Positions 50,800 to 58,763 of a stretch of DNA of 64,000 bases are shown in pieces. Below the pieces are notes generated by a model. The model searched no databases, was not told the origin of the DNA, and saw nothing but the letters and a program-made list of their open reading frames with translations. Within the stretch, counting starts at the first letter, position 1. Every line of letters starts with the position of its first letter. The stretch lies in NCBI RefSeq assembly GCF_004295125.1, contig NZ_CP036170.1, forward strand, positions 995,501-1,059,500. Direction: 5' to 3'. This stretch comes from [Clostridium] scindens ATCC 35704. GTDB lineage: Bacteria; Bacillota; Clostridia; Lachnospirales; Lachnospiraceae. Both the position numbers and the translations under genes were made by a program.

Positions 50800-51122
50800 T
50801 ATAAATGCCCTCCAATCTATATTTGACATACAGTTTCTGTCTATGTAATAAGCCAGACGAAAGGCTTTGTGAGGTCGGGAGCATATAAAACAAAGCTCTG
50901 TTCTCATTGATAACCTTGTATCTGGCTTTATGATCATGGCATTTCTATTTGTCCTCGACACCCCGAAATGCAAATGCGTAAAAGCGTAGGGAAATCGCCA
51001 AACGGTCAGCAGCGAACTGACTCCACGGGAGTTTCACCCCAACTGACGGTCTGCCAGAGCCGCCCTCATTGCCTGCGGCGGATTGGATACCGCTCGGACT
51101 GTGACTGGACGGGAGTACCATT

Positions 51123-51287
51123 ATGCTCTTTGTGGGTTATGGCGAAACCGGGGGCTACCCGATATTTGGAGTCAGTATAGGCTCGCTCACCACCTTTCAT
51201 CGCTATTTGCTTGTCGGCAGGTCTTGGCGTACTGCTCCGTACGCTTATGCTCATCACAATCACAAAGAGGAAGTATTTGGCGAATGA
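51123..51287 (+). CDS. Possible 54-aa protein in a GC-rich spacer
   Basis: GGGAG lies seven bases before ATG 51123 and the frame runs 54 codons (MLFVGYGETGGYPIFGVSIG first). I do not recognise it and it may be chance. The surrounding 50800-51380 is more GC-rich than the rest of the element and has no other supported gene. Confidence 0.3.
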   Translation: MLFVGYGETGGYPIFGVSIGSLTTFHRYLLVGRSWRTAPYAYAHHNHKEEVFGE

Positions 51288-51311
51288 CTTATTTGGTTGT
51301 CAAGGAACAAT

Positions 51312-51366
51312 CCTGTTTTCGCCACACAAAGGAAAACAGGGTGGAGGATTTCGTCCTCTCACCCTG
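51312..51366. other. Two mutually exclusive hairpins
   Basis: CCTGTTTTC (51312-51320) pairs with GAAAACAGG (51332-51340). CAGGGTGGAGGA (51337-51348) pairs with TCCTCTCACCCTG (51354-51366, one bulge). The two share 51337-51340, so only one can fully form, as in attenuators. They lie beyond the 3' end of the truncated sigma-like gene. Confidence 0.5.
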
Positions 51367-51383
51367 TCGCCAGTGGGAAACTA

Positions 51384-51584
51384 TCAATTTCCCCTCATAT
51401 TAAAATATTTTTTTATTTTTTCTTTCAACCTGTCCATACGCCTGTAAATCGCCTTTTCGGTAATCTTTAGATACCTGGCGATTTCATGGGTGCTATACCC
51501 CTGGATCTTCATCAGAACAATCTGAAGGGTAAGCCTGTCCACTGTGATCAATACATGATACAATTCCTGATTGTCAATTACCAT
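51384..51584 (-). pseudogene. Truncated copy of the sigma-like helix-turn-helix gene
   Basis: The minus strand encodes NQELYHVLITVDRLTLQIVL, GYSTHEIARYLKITEKAIYR and the following basic tail, the same as the C-terminal part of the intact gene at 62780. The N-terminal ~75 residues are missing; homology ends at about 51578 after DHIEN-like residues. The apparent start MVID is not family-like and lacks a clear SD. Confidence 0.8.
51422..51578 (-). repeat. Direct repeat, left copy (C-terminal part of the sigma-like gene)
   Basis: By eye 51422-51578 and 62806-62962 differ at about 7 of 157 positions and lie in the same orientation. They bracket the 11.2-kb block with the methyltransferase, OLD and helicase genes. 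Confidence 0.85.
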
Positions 51585-51689
51585 CTTTGATATAGTGCCA
51601 ATATTCTCGAATTACCCTTTGACAAAATTACCTCTGAGGATTTCTCAGCATTTATGAGGATACTAAGCCTGTTCAAACTACTAAAGAAT

Positions 51690-51830
51690 CCCAATAATAT
51701 GAGGAGGAAAGTCCGGTCACAAGTCTATCACAGTGCTAAGAAAAGAAAGAAGAGATAAGACTAAATGAAGTGATGCCGACTTGACCATTTGACTTTCTAT
51801 GTTTTAGAAAACATCATGAGTCAAATATGG
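51690..51830 (+). other. RNase P-like motif and two-step hairpin in a noncoding spacer
   Basis: The gap 51585-52069 has no gene. GAGGAAAGTCCGG (51704-51716) matches the conserved core (CR-I/P4) of bacterial RNase P RNA, followed by CACAGTGC. At 51788-51825 TTTGACT-ttct-ATGTTTT pairs with AAAACAT-catg-AGTCAAA, a perfect two-tier stem. I see no second P4 strand, so this is a possible small RNA only. Confidence 0.35.
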
Positions 51831-51986
51831 CAGAAAATGTGTAGTCAAAAACATATCTGTTCTGGATGAGAGGCAATTGACCGTCTCCTGTATAACTCTA
51901 TAGTTACTCTCAAAGCAATCTGACCGAGACTATCAATAATAATGTGATTCAACCGTCTTAAAACACATATAATTTTGTGATTTAGC

Positions 51987-52015
51987 TTGTATTATTTGCT
52001 ATTTTTGTATATAAT
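51987..52015 (+). promoter_or_regulatory. Promoter of the cargo block
   Basis: TTGTAT (51987-51992) and TATAAT (52010-52015) are 17 bp apart, 55 bp before the DUF4143 ATPase gene. No promoter as good is seen before the next four genes. Confidence 0.6.
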
Positions 52016-52069
52016 AAAAGTGTGATTAAAAACACTAAATTTATCATAAAAGCGTGATGGGGTGTATAT

Positions 52070-53410
52070 ATGGAACGATTGATTTTAAGGGAACTGCTGA
52101 ACTGGAAGAATTCTCCCTATCGCAAGCCTCTGATTTTGAAAGGTGTGCGCCAAGTAGGTAAGACCTGGATTCTGAAAGAATTCGGCAAACGCTACTACGA
52201 GAATACTGCTTATTTTAACTTTGATGAAAACGAAGAATACAAGCAATTTTTTGAAACCACAAAAGATGTAGACCGGATTTTGCAGAATCTGATGCTGGCA
52301 AGTGGTCAGAAGATTCTGCCAGAAAAGACCCTTATTATTTTTGACGAGGTACAGGACTGCCCCAAGGTCATCAATTCCATGAAGTATTTCTGTGAGAATG
52401 CACCGCAGTATCATATTGCCTGCGCTGGTTCTCTCCTGGGTATTGCCTTAACAAAGCCTTCTCCCTTTCCGGTAGGTAAAGTCAACTTTATGCAGATTGA
52501 CCCCATGACTTTTACAGAATTTTTGTTAGCCAACGGGGATGCGAATCTTGCAAATTATCTGGAGACAGTAAACACTATCGAACCGATTCCTGATGCCCTT
52601 TTTAATCCTCTATATGAAAAGATGAAGATGTACTATGTAACCGGTGGTATGCCGGAATCCGTCAAGATGTGGACGGAGGCACGGGATGTAGATGCCATGC
52701 AGGAAGCCTTGTCTGGAATTATTGGCGCCTATGAGCGTGATTTTGCCAAACACCCCAATATCAGCGAATTCCCCAAGATTTCGATGATATGGAAATCCAT
52801 ACCGTCCCAGTTGGCAAGAGAAAACAAAAAGTTTATCTATAAGGTAGTCAAAGTAGGGGCACGGGCCCGTGAATACGAGGATGCCTTGCAGTGGCTGGTG
52901 GATGCCCGACTGGTGCATAAGATCTACCGCAGTACTGCTCCTGGCCTGCCTATAGCTGCCTATGATGACCTCTCTGCCTTTAAGATTTATCTGGTAGATG
53001 TGGGACTGCTCCGCAGACTGGCGCAACTCGCACCGACTGCCTTTGGCGAGGGTAATCGGTTATTTACCGAGTTCAAAGGTGCATTAACCGAAAATTTTGT
53101 GCTTCAAACTTTGATTACACAGTTTGAAGTGACTCCTCGGTACTGGACGCAAACAAATCCTCCTTATGAGGTGGATTTCCTGATTCAGCGTGAAAACGAT
53201 ATTTTCCCTGTGGAGGTCAAGTCCGAAGCCAATACCACCAGCAGGAGCCTTAAGAAATTCAAAGAGTTGTTCCCGGATCAAGTTAAACTCCGTGTCCGAT
53301 TCTCACTGGATAATCTGAAACTGGATGATGATGTACTGAACATCCCACTGTTTATGGCGGATCAGACTGATCGGCTGATTGGCTTGGCAATGGAGAAACG
53401 GCTAAGATAA
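52070..53410 (+). CDS. AAA ATPase with C-terminal DUF4143 (PD-(D/E)xK-like) domain
   Basis: A 446-aa protein of the AAA_14/DUF4143 family. Walker A is GVRQVGKT (25-32), Walker B LIIFDEVQDCP (Asp92-Glu93), and CAGSLLGIAL is the sensor region. The C-terminal DUF4143 part has VDFL (Asp369) and PVEVKSE (Glu382, Lys384), an intact D-ExK nuclease-like signature. Members are variable accessory genes, often in genome islands; the function is unknown. It is the first gene of the plus-strand cargo block, 53 bp before the methyltransferase gene. Confidence 0.85.
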   Translation: MERLILRELLNWKNSPYRKPLILKGVRQVGKTWILKEFGKRYYENTAYFNFDENEEYKQFFETTKDVDRILQNLMLASGQKILPEKTLIIFDEVQDCPKVINSMKYFCENAPQYHIACAGSLLGIALTKPSPFPVGKVNFMQIDPMTFTEFLLANGDANLANYLETVNTIEPIPDALFNPLYEKMKMYYVTGGMPESVKMWTEARDVDAMQEALSGIIGAYERDFAKHPNISEFPKISMIWKSIPSQLARENKKFIYKVVKVGARAREYEDALQWLVDARLVHKIYRSTAPGLPIAAYDDLSAFKIYLVDVGLLRRLAQLAPTAFGEGNRLFTEFKGALTENFVLQTLITQFEVTPRYWTQTNPPYEVDFLIQRENDIFPVEVKSEANTTSRSLKKFKELFPDQVKLRVRFSLDNLKLDDDVLNIPLFMADQTDRLIGLAMEKRLR

Positions 53411-53463
53411 CTCACATTGACCAATTTCTCTCCATAATTCAAAAAATCATTGAGGCGAATAGA

Positions 53464-56337
53464 ATGAATCAATATAATGAAATCTCTACACTTCAATATA
53501 TGGGAAGTAAAGCACGTATCATTTCTCATATATGTGATCCAATAATTAAGAATAAGTCAATTAAAACCGTTGTTGATCTATTTGCAGGAACAGGTTCTGT
53601 TGGCTATGCTCTTAAGTCATATAAAAATGTCATTAGCAACGACATTGAGTACTACGCATATATCATTAACCAGGCTATATTGAACGGATGTAATTTTTCT
53701 GAGTTAGAAGAAGCTTCATTTTGGGCAGTTGTAGAACAAAAATATACGCTTCTGCAAGAAAAAGTATCGACTGCTCTATTCGCAGAAAAAACCTTTTTTG
53801 TTGATAACGTAGACTATAAGCTATACCAGACCTTTTGCGAAAAAACACCATCTGTATTTGAACCTCATAGCGACGATCCCCGAATGAAAGAACTTACAGA
53901 GTTGGTTTCTCATGTAATTCCAGGGAATGAGCCTGCTCTCGACTTCCCCTGCTTATTTTTAACTTACTTTGCTAATGCTTATTTTGGCATTGCACAATGT
54001 TGTCAAATTGATGCGTTGCGTAGCGTCATTGAACAGGTAATGGATAAACATACCAAAAATGTTCTATTAACCGTCCTAATGTCTGTCATGAGCACAGCGG
54101 CTTCTACAACAACACATTTTGCCCAGTTCTTAAAAGTGAAAAGCAAATCAACATGCAATAATTTGCTTACCAAAAGAAAAATCAACATCATTGAAGAGTG
54201 TAAGGTATTAATGAAAGAGTACCGGAAATCGGGATTGTGCTCCCAAAATGAATACACAACATTTGATTGTTATAACCTTGATTTTTCTGAATGCTTAGAT
54301 TCTATTGTTTTAAACAAAAGCACTCTGGTATACGCTGATCCCCCTTATTTCAAAGAGCATTATTCCAGATACTACCACGTGCTAAATACACTGTGCTTAT
54401 ACGATTACCCGGCAATGGCTATTAATCCTCAGACGCATGAACTTTCGATTGGTAGATATAGAGAAGACAGACGGGTATCAGACTTTGGCAAAAAGGCTAA
54501 AGCTTTAGGAGCATTTGAGACGCTTATCACAAAATGTGCCACAGCCGGGACGTGGTTAATGATTAGTTACTCTGATAATTCCATCGTAGACATTACTGAT
54601 CTACAAACATTGGCTGAAAAACAATACGATGTTCTTATTGAAAAAGTAGAACTTAGCCATTCAAAACAAGGTCGCAGTTCGATATCAAAGGTTGATGAAT
54701 ACATTTTCATTTGTCGTCCTAAGGAGTTTGTTCACGACGTGAATGAGAAATTGTTAGTGGTCAAAGAACTCAAACCAATCGTTGATAACCCCGCTGGCTT
54801 TATGCACAACTATATGGCACGTAAACCATATAATGTTGTCTCTGAAATAATCAAACGGTTTTGTCCTGATAACGGATGTATATATGATCCTATGTTTGGT
54901 TCTGGTACTACCATCATTGAGGCAAGCAAGCTCGGACGGAAAGCTATTGGTACAGATATCAATCTTCTCGCATATAAGCTGTGTAAAACATCTCTTTCGA
55001 AATGGGACCTGAACCAAGTTGAAATAGAGATTGATTCGTTCTGCGAGGAAGTTCGTTCTGCATGCAATCCTCTATATATGTTTGTTGAAGAGGATGAAAA
55101 TCGCATATTAGAGAGATGCCATTTTGATAGACATGGTGCAGAACTTGTTCCGACGATGTATTGGTATAAATTACAAAAAAAGGGGAAGTTAACTGGTCGA
55201 AAAAAAGCAGTTGCATCAAATGAATTTATTGTGCAGTATAAGATGTTTAAACACAACGATAAGCAAAATATTGACGATCAGGCATTGATCCCTAACTCAC
55301 GAATTGCTATTAAACCTAATGCGACAGTGTACAGTTATTTCTGCAATAGAAATTTGGTTGCAATCGACCGAATAATCGGTATTCTTCATTCGCATCAAAA
55401 CAGTTATTGCTACGATATTTTAGAATTGCTTGTTTCGTCGGCAATCAATTTGATTAAGTTATCGGATAAAAAAGCATCCAGTCAGATGCCATATTGGCTT
55501 CCCCAAAAGGATGTTACTTCAAGAAATGCTGTCATGATAATAGAACAAAAAGCGACTGCTTTTAAGGAAGGATTAAAATATCTTAGCGAAAAATGCAAAA
55601 GCTTTGTTGATGAGAAAAATATAGTTCTCAAGAATATGCCTGCGCAGAACATTTCAATAGATCTACTTCCAAACGAATCTGTTGATTTAATTTTGACCGA
55701 TCCTCCCTATACAGATCAGGTTCCGTATCTCGAGTATAACCAGCTTTGGTATAAGGTGATGGGATGGCAAGGATTTACGGACGAGTCATTAGAAGATGAA
55801 CTGGTTGTTTCTGATGCCCCAAGTCGAAATAAGAATGGTGACGATTTCAATCGTGTTTTCGAGGCGATTCTTAGCCGCATTTCTCCTGCCTTGAAAACAA
55901 ACGGATATTTCATAATGTTTTACCATTCGTTTGATTTGAAATCGTGGAGCGATATTCTCAAGACGATGCAGGAACATGGTTTGGCATATTGTGGTCAGAT
56001 TCCAAGTGCTACACCAAGAAAGTCCTTTAAAACAATTATGACTCCTAAAGGCACGCTTAATGGTAACTATATCGTTGTATTCCAGAAAAGAGCAATCAGT
56101 GAAGCACCACAATTTAACGGAACTATAGACGAGGCAAAAAAGCTTGCGGTTGAATGCGCAAAGAGAATCATTACAGAACGTAAAGAGGTAACATCTCAAG
56201 ATCTGTACGATTGTGGTATGCTCAAAGAATCTTTTGAACGCGGATACCTGCAAATTCTGTCGACAAAATATAAATCTTTTGTCGATGTCATCAATGATTG
56301 CTTCGTGTTCCAGGATGGGTTATGGAGGTGTAAGTAA
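53464..56337 (+). CDS. Fused double DNA methyltransferase
   Basis: A 957-aa protein with two catalytic domains. Residues 1-420 are a D12-class N6-adenine methyltransferase (YMGSKARII, SAM motif DLFAGTGSVG at 39-48, NDIEYYAY, catalytic DPPYF at 292-296). Residues about 430-900 are a second methyltransferase of the N4/N6 beta class, with DPMFGSGTTIIEA (from 475) and TDPPYTDQVPYLEY (DPPY 746-749), then VVSDAPSRN. The N-terminal domain could methylate one strand or site and the C-terminal domain another. AT-rich codon use differs from the backbone. The stop TAA overlaps the next ATG (TAATG). Confidence 0.88.
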   Translation: MNQYNEISTLQYMGSKARIISHICDPIIKNKSIKTVVDLFAGTGSVGYALKSYKNVISNDIEYYAYIINQAILNGCNFSELEEASFWAVVEQKYTLLQEKVSTALFAEKTFFVDNVDYKLYQTFCEKTPSVFEPHSDDPRMKELTELVSHVIPGNEPALDFPCLFLTYFANAYFGIAQCCQIDALRSVIEQVMDKHTKNVLLTVLMSVMSTAASTTTHFAQFLKVKSKSTCNNLLTKRKINIIEECKVLMKEYRKSGLCSQNEYTTFDCYNLDFSECLDSIVLNKSTLVYADPPYFKEHYSRYYHVLNTLCLYDYPAMAINPQTHELSIGRYREDRRVSDFGKKAKALGAFETLITKCATAGTWLMISYSDNSIVDITDLQTLAEKQYDVLIEKVELSHSKQGRSSISKVDEYIFICRPKEFVHDVNEKLLVVKELKPIVDNPAGFMHNYMARKPYNVVSEIIKRFCPDNGCIYDPMFGSGTTIIEASKLGRKAIGTDINLLAYKLCKTSLSKWDLNQVEIEIDSFCEEVRSACNPLYMFVEEDENRILERCHFDRHGAELVPTMYWYKLQKKGKLTGRKKAVASNEFIVQYKMFKHNDKQNIDDQALIPNSRIAIKPNATVYSYFCNRNLVAIDRIIGILHSHQNSYCYDILELLVSSAINLIKLSDKKASSQMPYWLPQKDVTSRNAVMIIEQKATAFKEGLKYLSEKCKSFVDEKNIVLKNMPAQNISIDLLPNESVDLILTDPPYTDQVPYLEYNQLWYKVMGWQGFTDESLEDELVVSDAPSRNKNGDDFNRVFEAILSRISPALKTNGYFIMFYHSFDLKSWSDILKTMQEHGLAYCGQIPSATPRKSFKTIMTPKGTLNGNYIVVFQKRAISEAPQFNGTIDEAKKLAVECAKRIITERKEVTSQDLYDCGMLKESFERGYLQILSTKYKSFVDVINDCFVFQDGLWRCK

Positions 56338-58688
56338 TGTATTGGTTATTAGATTACGCAGAACAGGAAAACCTGCGCCAGCGAATGATTCACTTGCAAA
56401 GCACAATTCTCAATAGGCAGCCTCGAGATCAATCAGAGCAGATTTTTCCTTTCATTGGTAGAAAGAGCCGCACTATTGCAAGAACATTGATTGAGAATCT
56501 CACGGATGAGAATGGGCTCGTCGTAGATCCTTTTGGCGGGTCTGGTACATTTGCATACGCTGCACTTGATGCTGGTCGTCATGTGCGATTTAATGAATGG
56601 GAGCCGTACGCCTATAAATTGTCTACTGCTCCGTTTCGTGGTGTTCCATCTTCCGAGGAATATTGTGCAGCTTTGCGTTTTATTGCGCAGCGGGTAGAAC
56701 CTACTATGAACGCCATCTATAAAACAAGATGTCCAAACTGTGGAGCTGAGTTGTCTTTTGATGGTTTATTCTTTGACCGTGAACCGCTTGAGTACTACCA
56801 TCCAACACAGCACGAACGCCTTGGAGCAAATGGCGAAAATGTAATTTTTAGAAATAGACGATACAGATGTCATTGTGGCTGCACAGAAAAACATTATGAT
56901 GATTTTGATGAAGCTGTACGCCTCCAAGTGGAGGCTATGCCTTGCAACTTTCCCAATGTAGAGTTGATCGAAAATTCTCGATTGAATTTTACAGCCCCGA
57001 AGTATACGGCATATCAGAATCTATTCTCTAAGCGTCAGCAAATTGCATTGATGACACTCAAGGATGCCATTGCTGAACTTCCGGATGCTACACGTACCTT
57101 CTTTGAAGATGCTTTTATTTCGATTGCACACTGCGGAAAATACACTGACTATCGTAGTAAGAGTCAAGATAATCATTGCCCTGAAAATCGCCTAAAGGAG
57201 ACCAATTTATATCATAGATTTTTAGAGAAACTGGAAGAACGCAGAAAGTATATCGCTGCGCAAGACTTTGACCTAAATTTGTTAGAAGCAAGTTCTATGG
57301 ACTATAGATGCTTTCTGCACACTATTCTGCCCAACACAGTCAATCTTCTGCTGACAGATCCTCCATATGGTGATAACGCTCAATACTTTGAGCACGCCCA
57401 AAGAATCCATCCGCTTATGGGGTACTCGTTAAAAGACGATGATGACAGACTTCGCAACGAAGTCGTGATTAGCAATGCTCCCTCCAGAGTAGATAAGCAT
57501 AGTAAAGATCAATTTCTTAACGATATAGAAAGACTATTTATTGAAGCGAATCGGATTGTTGATGACCATGGATTTATGGTGTTGTATTTTAGGCCGCAAC
57601 AACGAGATTGGGTTAGCGATCTTAACAAGTTGAAGGATTTTGGGCGACGTCATGGTTTCGAGCCGCTTCTAACTATTTCTGCGGGAATTTCAGATCCTTC
57701 TATGCGGGCATTGGCTTCTGCTGCTTGGACATTCAAAAATGATGTATGCTTTATTTTCCTGAAGCTAAAAGAAAACGAGCGCCGATGGTACGAGGGCGAA
57801 ACTGATATTGACGAACTTGTTTTCTTAGCCGCCACAAGTGCTGCAACAGATCAAGGCAATCCGTTTGTCATTACTCAATTTAATCAGGAGTTCTTGTCTC
57901 AATTGCGTAGATGTGGATTGATGAGATTGGCTCATCCGATGTATGAAGCCAAAATTAGAAAAACTTTAGATCGATTTACAACAAGAAATGGTGCGCAGTA
58001 TCGACTGACTGGCCTATCTCCGTATACTCTGATGAACCGTGAGATGAACGCTGAGATTAGGCTTCGTGAGTTTGCTCCAGTCGTAATTGAGGAATTAACA
58101 TCTAATGGACAAGGTTTTACTTTTGAGGAGTATGTGATTCACCTTTCTTCCTTCATGGAAAATGGTAGTCGAGAAATCATCAATCAATTGCACACCGCCA
58201 ATAGACTAATTCCAGAACTGCTGAATGTTTATGCTGTAGAAGATCCCGAGCAGGGGAAATTTTTTGCTCGTAATACAGTCAATACCGATTATGACACTAA
58301 TGGTCGAGAGCATTTGTGCACAATGGATCCTTATGACTTTGAAAGATTGATTGCAGACTATTTTGTTCGGAGAGGTTTTGTACATGCAGAAGTCATTGGG
58401 CGTTCTGGAGATAGAGGCGTTGATGTCCTTGCTACCAATATTCACGGAGAATATGAATTGATCCAATGCAAAAGGTATCGTCAGGGCAATAATATTGGCT
58501 CCACACCTATCCAGCGTGTCCATAGCTATATGCGCACACGAAATGCAAGTAGGGCCTGGGTAATTACAACTTCCGATTTTACTCCTGAAGGCCGTGATGA
58601 AGCTCGTATTACGAATGTGACAATTATGAATGGTCATGACCTATTGCAGTCTTTGGAAATATACTATCCTGGACGTTTTTGCTTGTAA
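56337..58688 (+). CDS. DNA methyltransferase fused to zinc-binding insert and Mrr-type endonuclease
   Basis: A 783-aa protein. SAM-binding DPFGGSG (64-70) and catalytic DPPYGDNAQY (DPPY 341-344) form one methyltransferase, split by an insert with Cys132/Cys135 (CPNCG) and Cys178-Cys182 (CHCGC), a likely zinc site. VVISNAPSR (376-384) is shared with the second domain of the preceding protein. The C-terminal ~125 residues are Mrr-like: DFERLIADYF, GDRGVDVLA (Asp696) and ELIQCKRY (Gln710, Lys712), a PD-(D/E)xK restriction nuclease. Overlap with the previous gene shows coupling. It could cut as well as modify DNA. Confidence 0.88.
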   Translation: MYWLLDYAEQENLRQRMIHLQSTILNRQPRDQSEQIFPFIGRKSRTIARTLIENLTDENGLVVDPFGGSGTFAYAALDAGRHVRFNEWEPYAYKLSTAPFRGVPSSEEYCAALRFIAQRVEPTMNAIYKTRCPNCGAELSFDGLFFDREPLEYYHPTQHERLGANGENVIFRNRRYRCHCGCTEKHYDDFDEAVRLQVEAMPCNFPNVELIENSRLNFTAPKYTAYQNLFSKRQQIALMTLKDAIAELPDATRTFFEDAFISIAHCGKYTDYRSKSQDNHCPENRLKETNLYHRFLEKLEERRKYIAAQDFDLNLLEASSMDYRCFLHTILPNTVNLLLTDPPYGDNAQYFEHAQRIHPLMGYSLKDDDDRLRNEVVISNAPSRVDKHSKDQFLNDIERLFIEANRIVDDHGFMVLYFRPQQRDWVSDLNKLKDFGRRHGFEPLLTISAGISDPSMRALASAAWTFKNDVCFIFLKLKENERRWYEGETDIDELVFLAATSAATDQGNPFVITQFNQEFLSQLRRCGLMRLAHPMYEAKIRKTLDRFTTRNGAQYRLTGLSPYTLMNREMNAEIRLREFAPVVIEELTSNGQGFTFEEYVIHLSSFMENGSREIINQLHTANRLIPELLNVYAVEDPEQGKFFARNTVNTDYDTNGREHLCTMDPYDFERLIADYFVRRGFVHAEVIGRSGDRGVDVLATNIHGEYELIQCKRYRQGNNIGSTPIQRVHSYMRTRNASRAWVITTSDFTPEGRDEARITNVTIMNGHDLLQSLEIYYPGRFCL

Positions 58689-58763
58689 AAATCTTTTTGT
58701 GTACAAAGGGCAATCCCGATGGCACTTACATCATATACCTGTGCTATCAGAAAGGAAATTGGC

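Noticed and set aside
58719-58763. Upstream start for the OLD-family gene
   Set aside because: The extra 15 codons lack an SD, while AAAGGAAA fits ATG 58764 and the family begins with the MRLSKIKIKNYR-type strand.
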